A stretch of 8,775 nt of DNA from Alphaproteobacteria bacterium (GTDB lineage: Bacteria; Pseudomonadota; Alphaproteobacteria; Rhizobiales; Aestuariivirgaceae), in NCBI GenBank assembly GCA_005884715.1, contig VAZZ01000502.1, forward strand, positions 6,252 through 15,026. Direction: 5' to 3'. This document shows positions 1 through 7,354 of the stretch, in pieces. Under the pieces are notes generated by a model. It ran no database searches. It saw nothing but the letters and a program-made list of their open reading frames with translations, and was not told the origin of the DNA. Position 1 is the first letter of the stretch; each line of letters starts with the position of its first letter. Position numbers and translations under genes: made by a program.

Positions 1-1
1 C

Positions 2-985
2 CGGGTCGAGACGATCACCCGCGATCCCCGCTATGCCTTCATGTTCGGCAGCCTCACGGTGCAGGACACCATGGCCCAGACGCTGGCGCGGATTTTCCGC
101 ATACCGGTCGCAGGCAAGCCCATCGCCATCCTCGAACTTGGCGGGCTTCCCTCCGAGATCATCAATGTCGTCGTCTCGGTGCTGGCGCGGCTCGCCTTCG
201 ACTTCGGCCTGTGGAGCGGCGGCCAGATCCCCATCACTTTCGTATGCGAGGAAGCACATCGCTATGTGCCGATCGACCGCTCGCTCGGCTTCGAGCCGAC
301 CAAGCGGGCGATCTCGCGCATCGCCAAGGAAGGCCGCAAATATGGCGTGTCGTTGTGTCTCGTCACCCAGCGCCCGGCCGAGCTCGATCCGACCATCCTC
401 TCCCAGTGCAGCACGATCTTCTCCTTCCGGCTCAGCAACGAGCGCGACCAGGATATCCTGAAAGCCGGCATCTCGGATGCGGCGCGAAGCCTCCTCGAAT
501 TCATGTCGACCATGGGGGCCGGCGATGCGATCACCTTCGGCGAAGGCGTGGCACTTCCGACCCGCGTCAAGTTCGACATGCTGCCGAGCCATGCCTGGCC
601 CAAGAGCAACACCGCCTCCTTCACCGAAGGCTGGGCGCGCGAGGCGCCGAGCGAGACCTTCCTGCAGGATGTGGTGAGCCGCTGGCGCCAGCAATCCTTC
701 GGGCCGCCGACTCCCGATCTCGAAAACGCACCCAATGTCCAGGAGCCCGCGCCCCGGCCCGGGACAGCCGTCCCATCGCACCGCCCGGCGGCAGCCGGCG
801 CCTATATGCCGGCAGGCGCCGCACAGCCCAGCCAGATGAGCGATCTGCAAGGACTTGGTTCCCGGCTGCGCCGCACGCTGCCGCCTTTGCCACAAGGCGA
901 GAAACCGGGGGCACCACCGGCAGATGCGGCAAAGACCGGTGCAACACCCAGCCTGGCGAGCCTGATGAAACAGTTCCGGGCATAA
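2..985 (+). CDS. HerA-like P-loop ATPase, C-terminal part (5' end outside window)
   Basis: The frame is open from the first bases and ends at TAA 983-985, giving 327 visible residues with no start in view. About 79 residues in is ITFVCEEAHRYVP, a hydrophobic strand followed by Glu-Glu. This is the Walker B and catalytic acid region of HerA/FtsK-type ATPases. Next come a KEGRKYGVSLCLVTQRPAEL segment, the sensor strand with Gln, and LSQCSTIFSFRLSNERDQD, both typical of the HerA family. Walker A must lie upstream of the window. The last 100 or so residues are Pro/Ala-rich and probably disordered, ending in a short helix-like tail. HerA proteins form hexameric DNA-translocating motors, in archaea paired with the NurA nuclease. 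No NurA is visible here, so the role is inferred from the family only. The ATG at 41 is internal to conserved sequence, not the real start. Confidence 0.85.
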   Translation, partial: RVETITRDPRYAFMFGSLTVQDTMAQTLARIFRIPVAGKPIAILELGGLPSEIINVVVSVLARLAFDFGLWSGGQIPITFVCEEAHRYVPIDRSLGFEPTKRAISRIAKEGRKYGVSLCLVTQRPAELDPTILSQCSTIFSFRLSNERDQDILKAGISDAARSLLEFMSTMGAGDAITFGEGVALPTRVKFDMLPSHAWPKSNTASFTEGWAREAPSETFLQDVVSRWRQQSFGPPTPDLENAPNVQEPAPRPGTAVPSHRPAAAGAYMPAGAAQPSQMSDLQGLGSRLRRTLPPLPQGEKPGAPPADAAKTGATPSLASLMKQFRA

Positions 986-1235
986 ATGCTTTTCGACGAG
1001 CCGACCAGCGCCCTCGACCCCGAACTCGTAGGTGAAGTCCTCGATGTGATGAAAGACCTGACCAGGGAAGGCGATGATCGTCGTCACACATGAAATCAAA
1101 TTCGCGCGCGAGATAGCGGATCGCGTGATCTTCATGGATCAGGGCGTGATTGTCGAAGAGGGGCCGCCGCAGGCCGTTCTTGATGCGCCGCGAAATGAAC
1201 GCACGCGCACCTTCCTGAAGCGAGTCGTGCGCTGA
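986..1235 (+). pseudogene. Amino-acid ABC transporter ATP-binding protein, truncated and frameshifted remnant
   Basis: The first frame (986-1093) begins MLFDEPTSALDPE, the Walker B/D-loop of polar amino-acid ABC ATPases of the GlnQ/HisP type. It continues through VLDVMKDLTREG and then runs into DDRRHT and a stop. From 1074 the +1 frame carries on the family sequence as MIVVTHEIKFAREIADRV (H-loop His in VTHE), then FMDQGVIVEEG, ending at TGA 1233-1235. One extra G near 1073 explains the shift. Walker A, the Q-loop and the LSGGQ signature are absent, so roughly the first two thirds of the gene is gone. The remnant starts the base after the HerA-like stop codon, which suggests a deletion junction. 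It cannot encode a working ATPase. Confidence 0.85.
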
Positions 1236-1259
1236 AGATTGCACAACGGGAATACGACG

Positions 1260-1364
1260 ATGGCTACGCAGAACATCAGGATACGTTCCATCGTTGCCGC
1301 TCCGCTACTCGACGGGTCGCCAAAGGGCGGCTGGCCGAACGAAAGATACAACTTCTCCTCCTAG
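1260..1364 (+). pseudogene. Possible N-terminal remnant of an enolase-superfamily (mandelate racemase/muconate lactonizing) protein
   Basis: A 34-codon frame starts ATG 1260-1262, 24 bases after the ABC remnant, and ends at TAG 1362-1364. The peptide begins MATQNIRIRSIVAAPLLDGS and continues PKGGWPNE. It resembles the first strand and capping region of mandelate racemase/muconate lactonizing enzymes (I-R-S-I, then P-L-x-G-x-x-P-x-G-G-W), which often sit beside amino-acid-type ABC transporters. After NE the similarity stops. The match is short and made from memory of the family, so the frame could also be chance coding. If correct, it supports a lost transporter and catabolic cluster. Confidence 0.3.
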
Positions 1365-1584
1365 CCTTCGCGTTTATCGCCTTTTTCTCTTCTTCTGCTT
1401 TCGCGGGTGGCACTACTCGAGCAGGCCAAGCGCTGAGACAACAAGTATAAAAATTGGCGAAGACGGGGGAAGCCAAGGACATTGCGTAGACAAGATTTGT
1501 AATGCGGTGTTACAGTTTGCTCTGCCCAATGCATGGCCAATAGACTAAGGCTTTGGAAAATTTACATCTTTCCGCTTGGCATAT
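1365..1584 (+). other. Stretch without an intact gene; carries a signal-peptide-like open frame
   Basis: From 1199 to 1450 one plus-strand frame is open but has no ATG, GTG or TTG. Its 1346-1408 part reads as a hydrophobic run (IQLLLLAFAFIAFFSSSAFA) after basic residues, followed by GG. This looks like a Sec signal peptide with an A-x-A cleavage site, but the frame stops 12 residues later. It is probably the leftover start of an exported small protein. Nothing else is recognisable before the tRNA except the weak promoter listed separately. Confidence 0.3.
1517..1546 (+). promoter_or_regulatory. Weak candidate sigma70 promoter for tRNA-Gln
   Basis: TTGCTC (1517-1522) and TAGACT (1541-1546) are separated by 18 bases and lie about 40 bases before the mature tRNA 5' end, a suitable place for a tRNA promoter. 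Both boxes match the consensus only partly. The choice depends mostly on position. Confidence 0.25.
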
Positions 1585-1658
1585 TGGGGAATCGTCTAAC
1601 GGTAGGACAGCGGACTCTGACTCCGCCAGTCTAGGTTCGAATCCTAGTTCCCCAGCCA
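1585..1658 (+). tRNA. tRNA-Gln (anticodon CTG)
   Basis: The full cloverleaf can be folded by eye. The acceptor stem TGGGGAA pairs with TTCCCCA. The D-arm is GTCT/GGAC with an AACGGTA loop. The anticodon stem GCGGA/TCCGC encloses loop CTCTGAC, giving anticodon CTG. After a four-base variable loop, the T-arm CTAGG/CCTAG has loop TTCGAAT. The discriminator is G, and CCA is encoded at 1656-1658. It reads CAG codons as glutamine. The gene looks intact, with no mismatches. Its 3' end faces an integrase remnant 48 bases away, so this tRNA probably served as an attachment site. I found no second copy of its 3' end in the window. Confidence 0.96.
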
Positions 1659-1705
1659 CTTGATTTCCTTACACTTTCCTCGTCTTTCATTCAGAACATT
1701 TCACG

Positions 1706-2020
1706 TCAGTTGGGCGCTTGGTTGGGAGAAATCGTTCTTCTTTCGAGCTTACGGATTGCAGATTCTCCAAGCGCGGGGTCACGGTGTAGGTAATGTGCAT
1801 CGAGGATCGACCGCACGTCGCGAAGGCTATGGCCGCTGATGGCGGCGATTTCCGCTTCTGTGCCTCCGGCCAGGGCGAGGCGAGTCACAGCAGTACCGCG
1901 AAGATCGTTGAACTGCTTTTCGGTGTTCAAGAAGATAGGGCCGGTTTTGCCGCGGTTCTCATCGAGAGCCGCTTTCAGCGGTGCGCCAACAGGAATCGTA
2001 ACGCGCTCGCCTGTTTTCGA
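1706..2020 (-). pseudogene. Tyrosine recombinase (phage/island integrase), decayed C-terminal remnant
   Basis: The minus-strand frame covers 104 codons and ends at TGA (1706-1708 on the plus strand). An in-frame TAG at 2021-2023 lies immediately before SKTGERVTIPVGAPL, a segment usually preceded by Arg-Gln in this family. Later come FNDLRGTAVTRLALAGGTEA (box with Arg), ISGHSLRDV (box with His) and ILDAHYLHRDP. In the last, the Tyr is the expected DNA-cleaving nucleophile. GPIFLNTEKQ runs straight into FNDLRG, where relatives normally have some tens of extra residues, so an internal deletion is likely. The N-terminal core-binding domain and first catalytic Arg are missing. It reads toward the 3' end of tRNA-Gln, the usual arrangement for an integrase beside its attachment site. 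It should be inactive. Confidence 0.8.
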
Positions 2021-2182
2021 CTACTCTACCAGGGAGGAGCGCCGTAACGAATTCCAGCTTGCCGTGCAGATTCATAGACACACTCGCTGAAACATCCGCT
2101 CTCAAATTGCAAAGCGGCAGCAGGCGTTGTCGTTCCTAGCGCATGGCTGCTCATAGCCGAGGGAAGGTTCAACTTTTCCTCA

Positions 2183-2210
2183 CAAAAAGCGTTCTAGCCG
2201 CGCTGACGCT
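2183..2210 (-). terminator. Probable rho-independent terminator of the cyclase-STAND-WD40 gene
   Basis: On the minus strand AGCGT, then AGC-GCG-GCT, then ACGCT form a nested hairpin followed directly by five T residues (plus-strand A run 2184-2188). It lies 51 bases past the stop codon of the large gene and in the right orientation. The outer stem is only five base pairs, so its strength is uncertain. Confidence 0.45.
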
Positions 2211-2260
2211 CGTACTGCTCCGGACATAGGTCTTGATTTGCGGGTAACCTGCCTATCCCA

Positions 2261-5200
2261 TCAGTTAGGGCAGTCCACGATGTCGCCCTGGACTGGCAGG
2301 AAGAAGTGCCGACGCTCGCAAGGGGTCAGTCCGCGTGGCACAATACTCTTCGCATAATCGATAAGTAGCTGAGGTGTTTGGAAAGTGTTCACCAATCGAA
2401 CGCCATCTTCGCCTGAGATGATGACGACCTTGGTACCATCAGAATTGAATGCCGCTCGCGTAAGTACGGGCCGGTTGGCTTTATCCTCGTGACTGGCAAG
2501 GATTGCAATCTGCCGGCCCGACTGCGCTGCCCAAAGCCGCACGGTGCGATCCTGAGACGACGCTGTCATGACATACAAACCATTGGGACTGAATTGGGCG
2601 GTAGTTACGACGCCCCGATGCCCGCTGAGAATAGCCGTCTGCTTTCCATCCGAAACGTTCCATATGCGCACTGTCCCATCGCGCGAGGCGGTCAGCAGCG
2701 ACTGACCGTCTTGGCTGAATGATACAGTCGTCAGTCCACCTGTATGGCCTTCGAGGTTGGCGATGATGCTTCCGTCCTTCACCGACCAGATACGCGCCGT
2801 GTTATCGAGTGAACCAGTGGCAACCAATAATCCATCTGGACTAAATGCCGCCGTGCTGATGCGATTTTGATGTGCAGCTAAACTCCTGAACTCAGTCCCG
2901 TCCATCTTTAGCAAATGCGCGACGTTGTCGTTCGTTGCCGTGAGAACGAGGCGCCTATCCGGGCTGAAGACAGCATTTGGCAGACCGGCGCTTGTCCTTA
3001 CAGAGGCTACTTCGGCACCGCTCGCTATGTCCCACAGTTGCGCGGTGCCCTGAATTAATCCGGACTCCAAAAGCCCACCATCGGGGCTAAATTGAATATG
3101 GATCAGCCCCCTTTCGCGCTTAAGTTCCGTTACCTCGCGCCTGCTCGCGATGTCCCAGACGAGGATTTTGCCTTCAGGAGATGCTGTCGCAACCAGCTTT
3201 CCGTCAGGGCTGAACGCCGCGCTTTGAACTGCGACGCCGGTATTAAGTGTGCCAATTTCACGCCCACTCGAAACATCCCAAAGGCGAGCGAGGCTGTCCC
3301 CACCACCAGTCACGAGGTGCATGCCGTCCGGGCTGAACACGGCAAATATTGGGAAATACTGGTGAGGAAGTGCGGTCGTCAGAATTCCATCGACATCCCA
3401 TAGCCGGGCGGTACCGTCACGCGACGCCGTGAGAAGATTGTTGTCGGTAGGGTTGAACTCCACATGTTCGACCAAGCCGCGATGGCCATTGATGGTGGCC
3501 AGCATCGAGGCGCGCTCGACATCCCAAATGCGGACAGAACCGTCGACGGAAGCTGTGGCCAGAAGCTTTTCGTCAGAACTGAAAGCGCCTTTTGCGTGTT
3601 GGTCCCAAGTAGTCAAGTTGAAGTCGCTTACCTTAAGTCCGGGAGTCTCGTCGCCGAGTAGCGCACGCAATTTGCCCGTGACGCCCTCCCAGAGTCGAGC
3701 GGTTCCATCAAGCGACACTGTGGCAATTAGTCGACCGGTAGGACTGAAGATGCCGCTATTTATGTCGCTCTTGTGGCCGCCGAGCAAGGCGATCTCTCTT
3801 CCTTTCGTCACATCCCAAAGGCGCGGAACGTCACTCCAAGTTTTTGCACCCCAGTTACTAATTAGCAGTCGGTTGCCGTCGGGGCTGTATACGACCTCAT
3901 CTGGAAATGATTGAACATTCCACCTGCTGATTGCTTGGCCATTTTCAGCGCTCCATATACCGACGAAAAGGCCGCTCTGGGCAATTGCAAATGTCCGGCC
4001 GTCGGGGCTAAAGCTAGCAAGCGACGAGCCCGAACCTTGGACAGACACCACCTGATTTCCAGTTCGCGCGTCCCAGATTACGACGCCTTTGGACCCTGCA
4101 GTGAGTATTCGTGAGCCATCGGGACTGAAAATCGCGGTTTGATAGTCACCAATCAGTGGAAGGACAAACAGCTGTTCTCCTGTCGCAGGATTCCAGACCC
4201 GCGCCGTGCCGTCTCGCGCTGCGGTGACGACACGACTTCCATCCGCGCTGAATGCGGCTCTCACAACGGCCCCCTGATGTCCTTTCAGGACAGCGACACC
4301 GGTGCCATTCCTGACGTCCCAGATGCGCGCCGTGTTGTCATAAGACGATGTTACGACGCGATCGCCGCGAGGATTGAATGTCGCATATGTTACGGTGGCA
4401 TCGTGACGAAAGACCATGATTTGACGATGCGCAAACAAGGCCCCATAAAGCGCTGCCTCCGCCTCAGGCAGGTATGGCCGGTCCGGAACAGCCATATTCT
4501 TCGGTAAGGCTTCCAGAGCAAGCAGGATTGCTGTCTCCGTGTCGCCGGCCGCCGCGGTCTGTTGCGACATGAATGAAAGTGCAAGAGATTGGCTGTGGAG
4601 CGCTTGATCACGTGCTTCGACAGCTTTCTCCGCCGCCGCTTTTGCTTGTTCCCCAGCAGATTTCGCCTGCATAGCACTGTTTTCAGAGAGGACAGCCTGA
4701 CGTTCCGCCTCTCGCTGGCCCTTGAACCCGATGATTGCTCCAACCCCGGCTATCGCCGCCAGAACAATTGCGATCCCGGCGGCGTAGCGCGTGCGGCGCG
4801 CGAGCCGGGTTGCAGCCCCAGCTGCAAGCATCCTTCTCTCGGCTTCAGCCTCCAAACGCTCCGCCTCGCGTTCGAGGCGCTCCCGCTTTGCTGCTTCCGC
4901 CGCCTCAATTAGCGTACGCTCGGCCTGCCGATCCCTTTCCTCTTTCTCTTTTTGCGCGAATGAGGACGCCTTGATGTACTCCACAATTTGATCGTCGACT
5001 TCCTCCTGCCTCGACAACAGCAAATCCTCGCCTTCGGCCAGTCGTTTCCCGACTGGGAGTAGAAGTTCCGGGTTCTTTTTGTCTGACAACCATCGGTGTG
5101 CCTCGGTCTGAAGCCGAGCGCGCATCTCAAGGAAACTTCGGTTCGCGTGGATAATGTCACGGGCGCGCGGCCAGCGACTCAATAGTGCCTCATGCGCAAC

Positions 5201-6877
5201 CCGCACGACTACACTGCCTGAAACATCTTCATCACTGACGAGAAGCCGGGCCGCGATAAGAGCATCGACAAGTACTGCTCCGGCGGGCGTTCCAGCGATT
5301 TCAGTTAGCGAGGCGGGGCGTATCGTGATGGCCTCATCGCCAGGTCGAATGGTCGTGAGGGCCCGCAGTATAGCCGGCAGCGCATCCTGAATAGCTGCGG
5401 GGAGCGCATCGACTACTTCGTCGGCACGACGCGCAATTGCACCTTCGAGGCCGCCAAGTGCCCGGTATGCGGCAAAGGTAAGGAGCCGGCGCTCTCGGCC
5501 GGCCTCGTATAGTGCATCAAGCACAAACTGTAGAAGGGGCAATGATCCGGGGTCGGCCGCAGCCGCACGCTGCAATATATCATCCAGCCGGCCCTGATCA
5601 GTCGTTTCTTCAAACCGTAGGCCCGTGGCGCGCGCTGGCTCTCGGATAATTTGGGCGATCTCAGGGCCGGTCGGCGGTAACAGTTCGTAGTTGCTAAGCC
5701 CATCTTTTAGTGCCGAGAAGCCCGCAATCTCGCTGCAGCGGTGGAAGAAATCCGCCCGAACGGTACCGATAACCCAAACAAAGCCGCTGCCCGCCATCAC
5801 CGCGAGCAACCGCACAAATGCTTCGCGCGAACCCGGTTCGGTCTCGGTTGCGAACAATTCCTCAATTTGATCTATGGCGAGTATGAGACGCGCCTGTGAC
5901 GCACTTACGCCCGCCGTCGACGCTGCCTTGCCGAGTGCTTGCCGGATGAGTGCGGGTGCCCGCTCAGGGTTGCTCCGAAGCATGTTCAAAAGGTCTGTTT
6001 CGGCCTTGTCCTGAGCGAGCTCAGGCAAGGCACCATCGCGGACCAATGCCGTACCCAAAGAGGTGACCGCATCTGGCCCTTCCGACGGACGGACCAGGCA
6101 GCGCCGCCACAAAGCAATGCCCGCGACCGCGCCTGGTCTGACTATCGAAGGAAGCAGGCCGGCGCGTAAAAGTGAAGACTTGCCCGAACCGCTCATCCCG
6201 TAGATCAAGAGGAACGCTTTACCGCCAGAAGCCAACTGCTCCAGCCTCTCAATGCAGGTGGAAATGGCACGGGCGCGACCGAAGAAAAGGCTCGCATTCT
6301 CGAACTCGAAGACGTCAAGGCCGCGGAAAGGGGATTTGATCTGTTCTTCAGAAGTTAGCGGAACGCGATAGGCGTGCACTGGTCGTGCGATATTCTTTAC
6401 TTTGAGCTCGCCAAGATCGAAGAAATCGAGCGAAAGCCGATCGCGAACCTGTGTATAGATCGCTTCCGAAATACATATCCCACCCGGCTGGGATAGCGCC
6501 TCCAATCGCGCTGCAACGTTGACCCCATCGCCCATGAGATTGTTGCCATCCACGACGACATCACCGAGATTTATTCCGATCCGGAATCTGAGACGATTTT
6601 CCTCGGCTAAAAGTGTGTTCCGCTTGTCGACCTCCAGCTGGATGTCGGTCGCGCATCGCACCGCCTCAACAGGGCTAGCGAACTCTGCAATAACACTATC
6701 ACCAGCGCTCCCGAAAACGCGTCCGCCATGATTGGCAATCAGGCTGTCTGTGACTTCTCTATAATCCTTGAGGATGGCAAGGGTATTCTCCTCATCCTTG
6801 CCCATGAGCCGGCTATAGCCGACCGCATCCGCTACAAGGATGGCAGCCATTCTGCGTAGGGCCCGATTCCCAGCCAT
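2261..6877 (-). CDS. Class III nucleotidyl cyclase - nSTAND NTPase - membrane helix - WD40 repeat signalling protein (1538 aa)
   Basis: Residues 10-172 form a class III cyclase domain. Metal-binding Asp17 sits in ILVADAVGYSRLMG and Asp60 in GSAGDSVIAEF. Transition-state Asn120 and Arg124 lie in GDGVNVAARLE. Residues 183-640 are a novel-STAND NTPase module: FRGLDVFEFENASLFFGR entry motif, Walker A GMSGSGKS (227-234), Walker B LILAIDQIEEL (331-341), Arg374 in GTVRADFF, and AHEALLSRWPRARD (561-574). A charged helix (640-690) leads to a predicted membrane segment (698-718), then an Ala-rich helix. About sixteen WD40-like repeats fill 824-1500, many with FSPDG and ending in LWD or IWD. A Cys-containing tail follows. 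The likely output is cAMP or cGMP made when a ligand at the repeats opens the ATP-dependent switch; this is inferred. I chose ATG 6877 because GGAG lies five bases upstream and the cyclase domain begins just after it. The frame stays open to ATG 7105, but that extension looks non-coding. The gene stands alone. Confidence 0.93.
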   Translation of the reverse strand: MAGNRALRRMAAILVADAVGYSRLMGKDEENTLAILKDYREVTDSLIANHGGRVFGSAGDSVIAEFASPVEAVRCATDIQLEVDKRNTLLAEENRLRFRIGINLGDVVVDGNNLMGDGVNVAARLEALSQPGGICISEAIYTQVRDRLSLDFFDLGELKVKNIARPVHAYRVPLTSEEQIKSPFRGLDVFEFENASLFFGRARAISTCIERLEQLASGGKAFLLIYGMSGSGKSSLLRAGLLPSIVRPGAVAGIALWRRCLVRPSEGPDAVTSLGTALVRDGALPELAQDKAETDLLNMLRSNPERAPALIRQALGKAASTAGVSASQARLILAIDQIEELFATETEPGSREAFVRLLAVMAGSGFVWVIGTVRADFFHRCSEIAGFSALKDGLSNYELLPPTGPEIAQIIREPARATGLRFEETTDQGRLDDILQRAAAADPGSLPLLQFVLDALYEAGRERRLLTFAAYRALGGLEGAIARRADEVVDALPAAIQDALPAILRALTTIRPGDEAITIRPASLTEIAGTPAGAVLVDALIAARLLVSDEDVSGSVVVRVAHEALLSRWPRARDIIHANRSFLEMRARLQTEAHRWLSDKKNPELLLPVGKRLAEGEDLLLSRQEEVDDQIVEYIKASSFAQKEKEERDRQAERTLIEAAEAAKRERLEREAERLEAEAERRMLAAGAATRLARRTRYAAGIAIVLAAIAGVGAIIGFKGQREAERQAVLSENSAMQAKSAGEQAKAAAEKAVEARDQALHSQSLALSFMSQQTAAAGDTETAILLALEALPKNMAVPDRPYLPEAEAALYGALFAHRQIMVFRHDATVTYATFNPRGDRVVTSSYDNTARIWDVRNGTGVAVLKGHQGAVVRAAFSADGSRVVTAARDGTARVWNPATGEQLFVLPLIGDYQTAIFSPDGSRILTAGSKGVVIWDARTGNQVVSVQGSGSSLASFSPDGRTFAIAQSGLFVGIWSAENGQAISRWNVQSFPDEVVYSPDGNRLLISNWGAKTWSDVPRLWDVTKGREIALLGGHKSDINSGIFSPTGRLIATVSLDGTARLWEGVTGKLRALLGDETPGLKVSDFNLTTWDQHAKGAFSSDEKLLATASVDGSVRIWDVERASMLATINGHRGLVEHVEFNPTDNNLLTASRDGTARLWDVDGILTTALPHQYFPIFAVFSPDGMHLVTGGGDSLARLWDVSSGREIGTLNTGVAVQSAAFSPDGKLVATASPEGKILVWDIASRREVTELKRERGLIHIQFSPDGGLLESGLIQGTAQLWDIASGAEVASVRTSAGLPNAVFSPDRRLVLTATNDNVAHLLKMDGTEFRSLAAHQNRISTAAFSPDGLLVATGSLDNTARIWSVKDGSIIANLEGHTGGLTTVSFSQDGQSLLTASRDGTVRIWNVSDGKQTAILSGHRGVVTTAQFSPNGLYVMTASSQDRTVRLWAAQSGRQIAILASHEDKANRPVLTRAAFNSDGTKVVIISGEDGVRLVNTFQTPQLLIDYAKSIVPRGLTPCERRHFFLPVQGDIVDCPN

Positions 6878-7272
6878 ACCAACTCCGCGGCAATTGCTGC
6901 GGGATCTTAGACCGAATAACGCTGGATGAGGAGGACCTGTCCCCTCGATTTGAGGGCGCAGTGGCGCCGACAGGAATACCGGGGAAAAGCGGAGAAATAC
7001 CGGAAGCTCGCGCAGTCCCCAGCTCGCGGGAAAGCAGCCACTGATGCCCTTAATCTGCGCGGCAGGGCCTCGCGCGCCGATTGTCGCTAATTGTCCTCCC
7101 GGCACTCAGTCATCTGATATGGTCTGTATAAATTGTGCGCCAGGGACAACGATGGACCGTTAAAACCCGCTAAATGGTCGAAAGGCATAGCGCCGATCCT
7201 TGATCATGGTCGTGTCTTTGATCGGTGAGAAAAAGCAAGACTCGCTTGGATGATTTGGGCTCTCCTTTCTTC
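6878..7272. other. Upstream region of the large cyclase gene; no gene supported
   Basis: The minus strand is open without stops to 7105. The encoded 76 residues are Pro/Arg/Gly-rich and lack a domain, so I treat this as leader sequence. A short direct repeat ATACCGG occurs at about 6978 and 7002. Farther right, CCGATC (7193-7198) and GATCGG (7220-7225) form a six-base inverted repeat around a 21-base loop that contains the palindrome TGATCA. I see no convincing sigma70 promoter for the cyclase gene. The best -10-like sequence, TATACA near 7130 on the minus strand, has only a poorly spaced TTGTCC partner. Confidence 0.4.
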
Positions 7273-7297
7273 GGAACGTTCCTTCCCGCCGAACGTT
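7273..7297 (+). promoter_or_regulatory. EcfG-type general stress response promoter
   Basis: GGAAC (7273-7277), a 16-base spacer and CGTT (7294-7297) match the alphaproteobacterial EcfG consensus GGAAC-N16/17-CGTT exactly. It faces the small His-rich gene, with about 85 bases of leader before the strong ribosome binding site. EcfG is released by the PhyR-NepR switch under general stress, so the downstream gene would be stress-induced. Confidence 0.6.
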
Positions 7298-7310
7298 GGT
7301 TTTAGTCAAG

Positions 7311-7351
7311 ATGCCTTGTATCCGGTCATGCGCCGGGTATGGTCATGGCAT
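7311..7351 (+). promoter_or_regulatory. Leader hairpin downstream of the EcfG-type promoter
   Basis: TATCCGG (7319-7325) pairs with CCGGGTA (7333-7339) around a seven-base loop with one G-T pair. ATGCC (7311-7315) pairs with GGCAT (7347-7351) outside it. The hairpin sits in the untranslated leader. No T-run follows, so it is not a terminator. It might affect message stability; the function is unknown. Confidence 0.35.
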
Positions 7352-7354
7352 TTG

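Noticed and set aside
33..1035. Other long open frames overlapping the HerA-like and ABC regions on both strands.
   Set aside because: They are high-GC shadow frames with Arg/Ser/Pro/Ala-rich composition and no domain, lying opposite or within clearly coding sequence.
1959..2135. A minus-strand open frame of 58 codons with an internal ATG at 2075 and a plausible-looking peptide.
   Set aside because: It overlaps the integrase remnant in another frame and lacks a ribosome site or a recognised family. It may be a scrap of another gene but is not supported.
2378..4408. Regularly spaced similar DNA words on the plus strand that could suggest a CRISPR or tandem DNA repeat.
   Set aside because: They are the codons for the recurring FSPDG and LWD motifs of the WD40 repeats, spaced by about 40 codons.
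2481..5390. Several 60-160 residue frames on both strands inside the large cyclase gene.
   Set aside because: The WD40 and NTPase motifs run continuously in the main minus-strand frame; the others are antisense or shifted shadows.
6878..7105. A 76-residue N-terminal extension of the cyclase protein from ATG 7105.
   Set aside because: It is Pro/Arg/Gly-rich with no domain, while ATG 6877 has GGAG at ideal spacing and directly precedes the conserved cyclase core.
7110..7165. Minus-strand TTGTCC and TATACA as a sigma70 promoter for the cyclase gene.
   Set aside because: The spacing is only 13 bases, too short for a sigma70 promoter, and no better-spaced pair is available.
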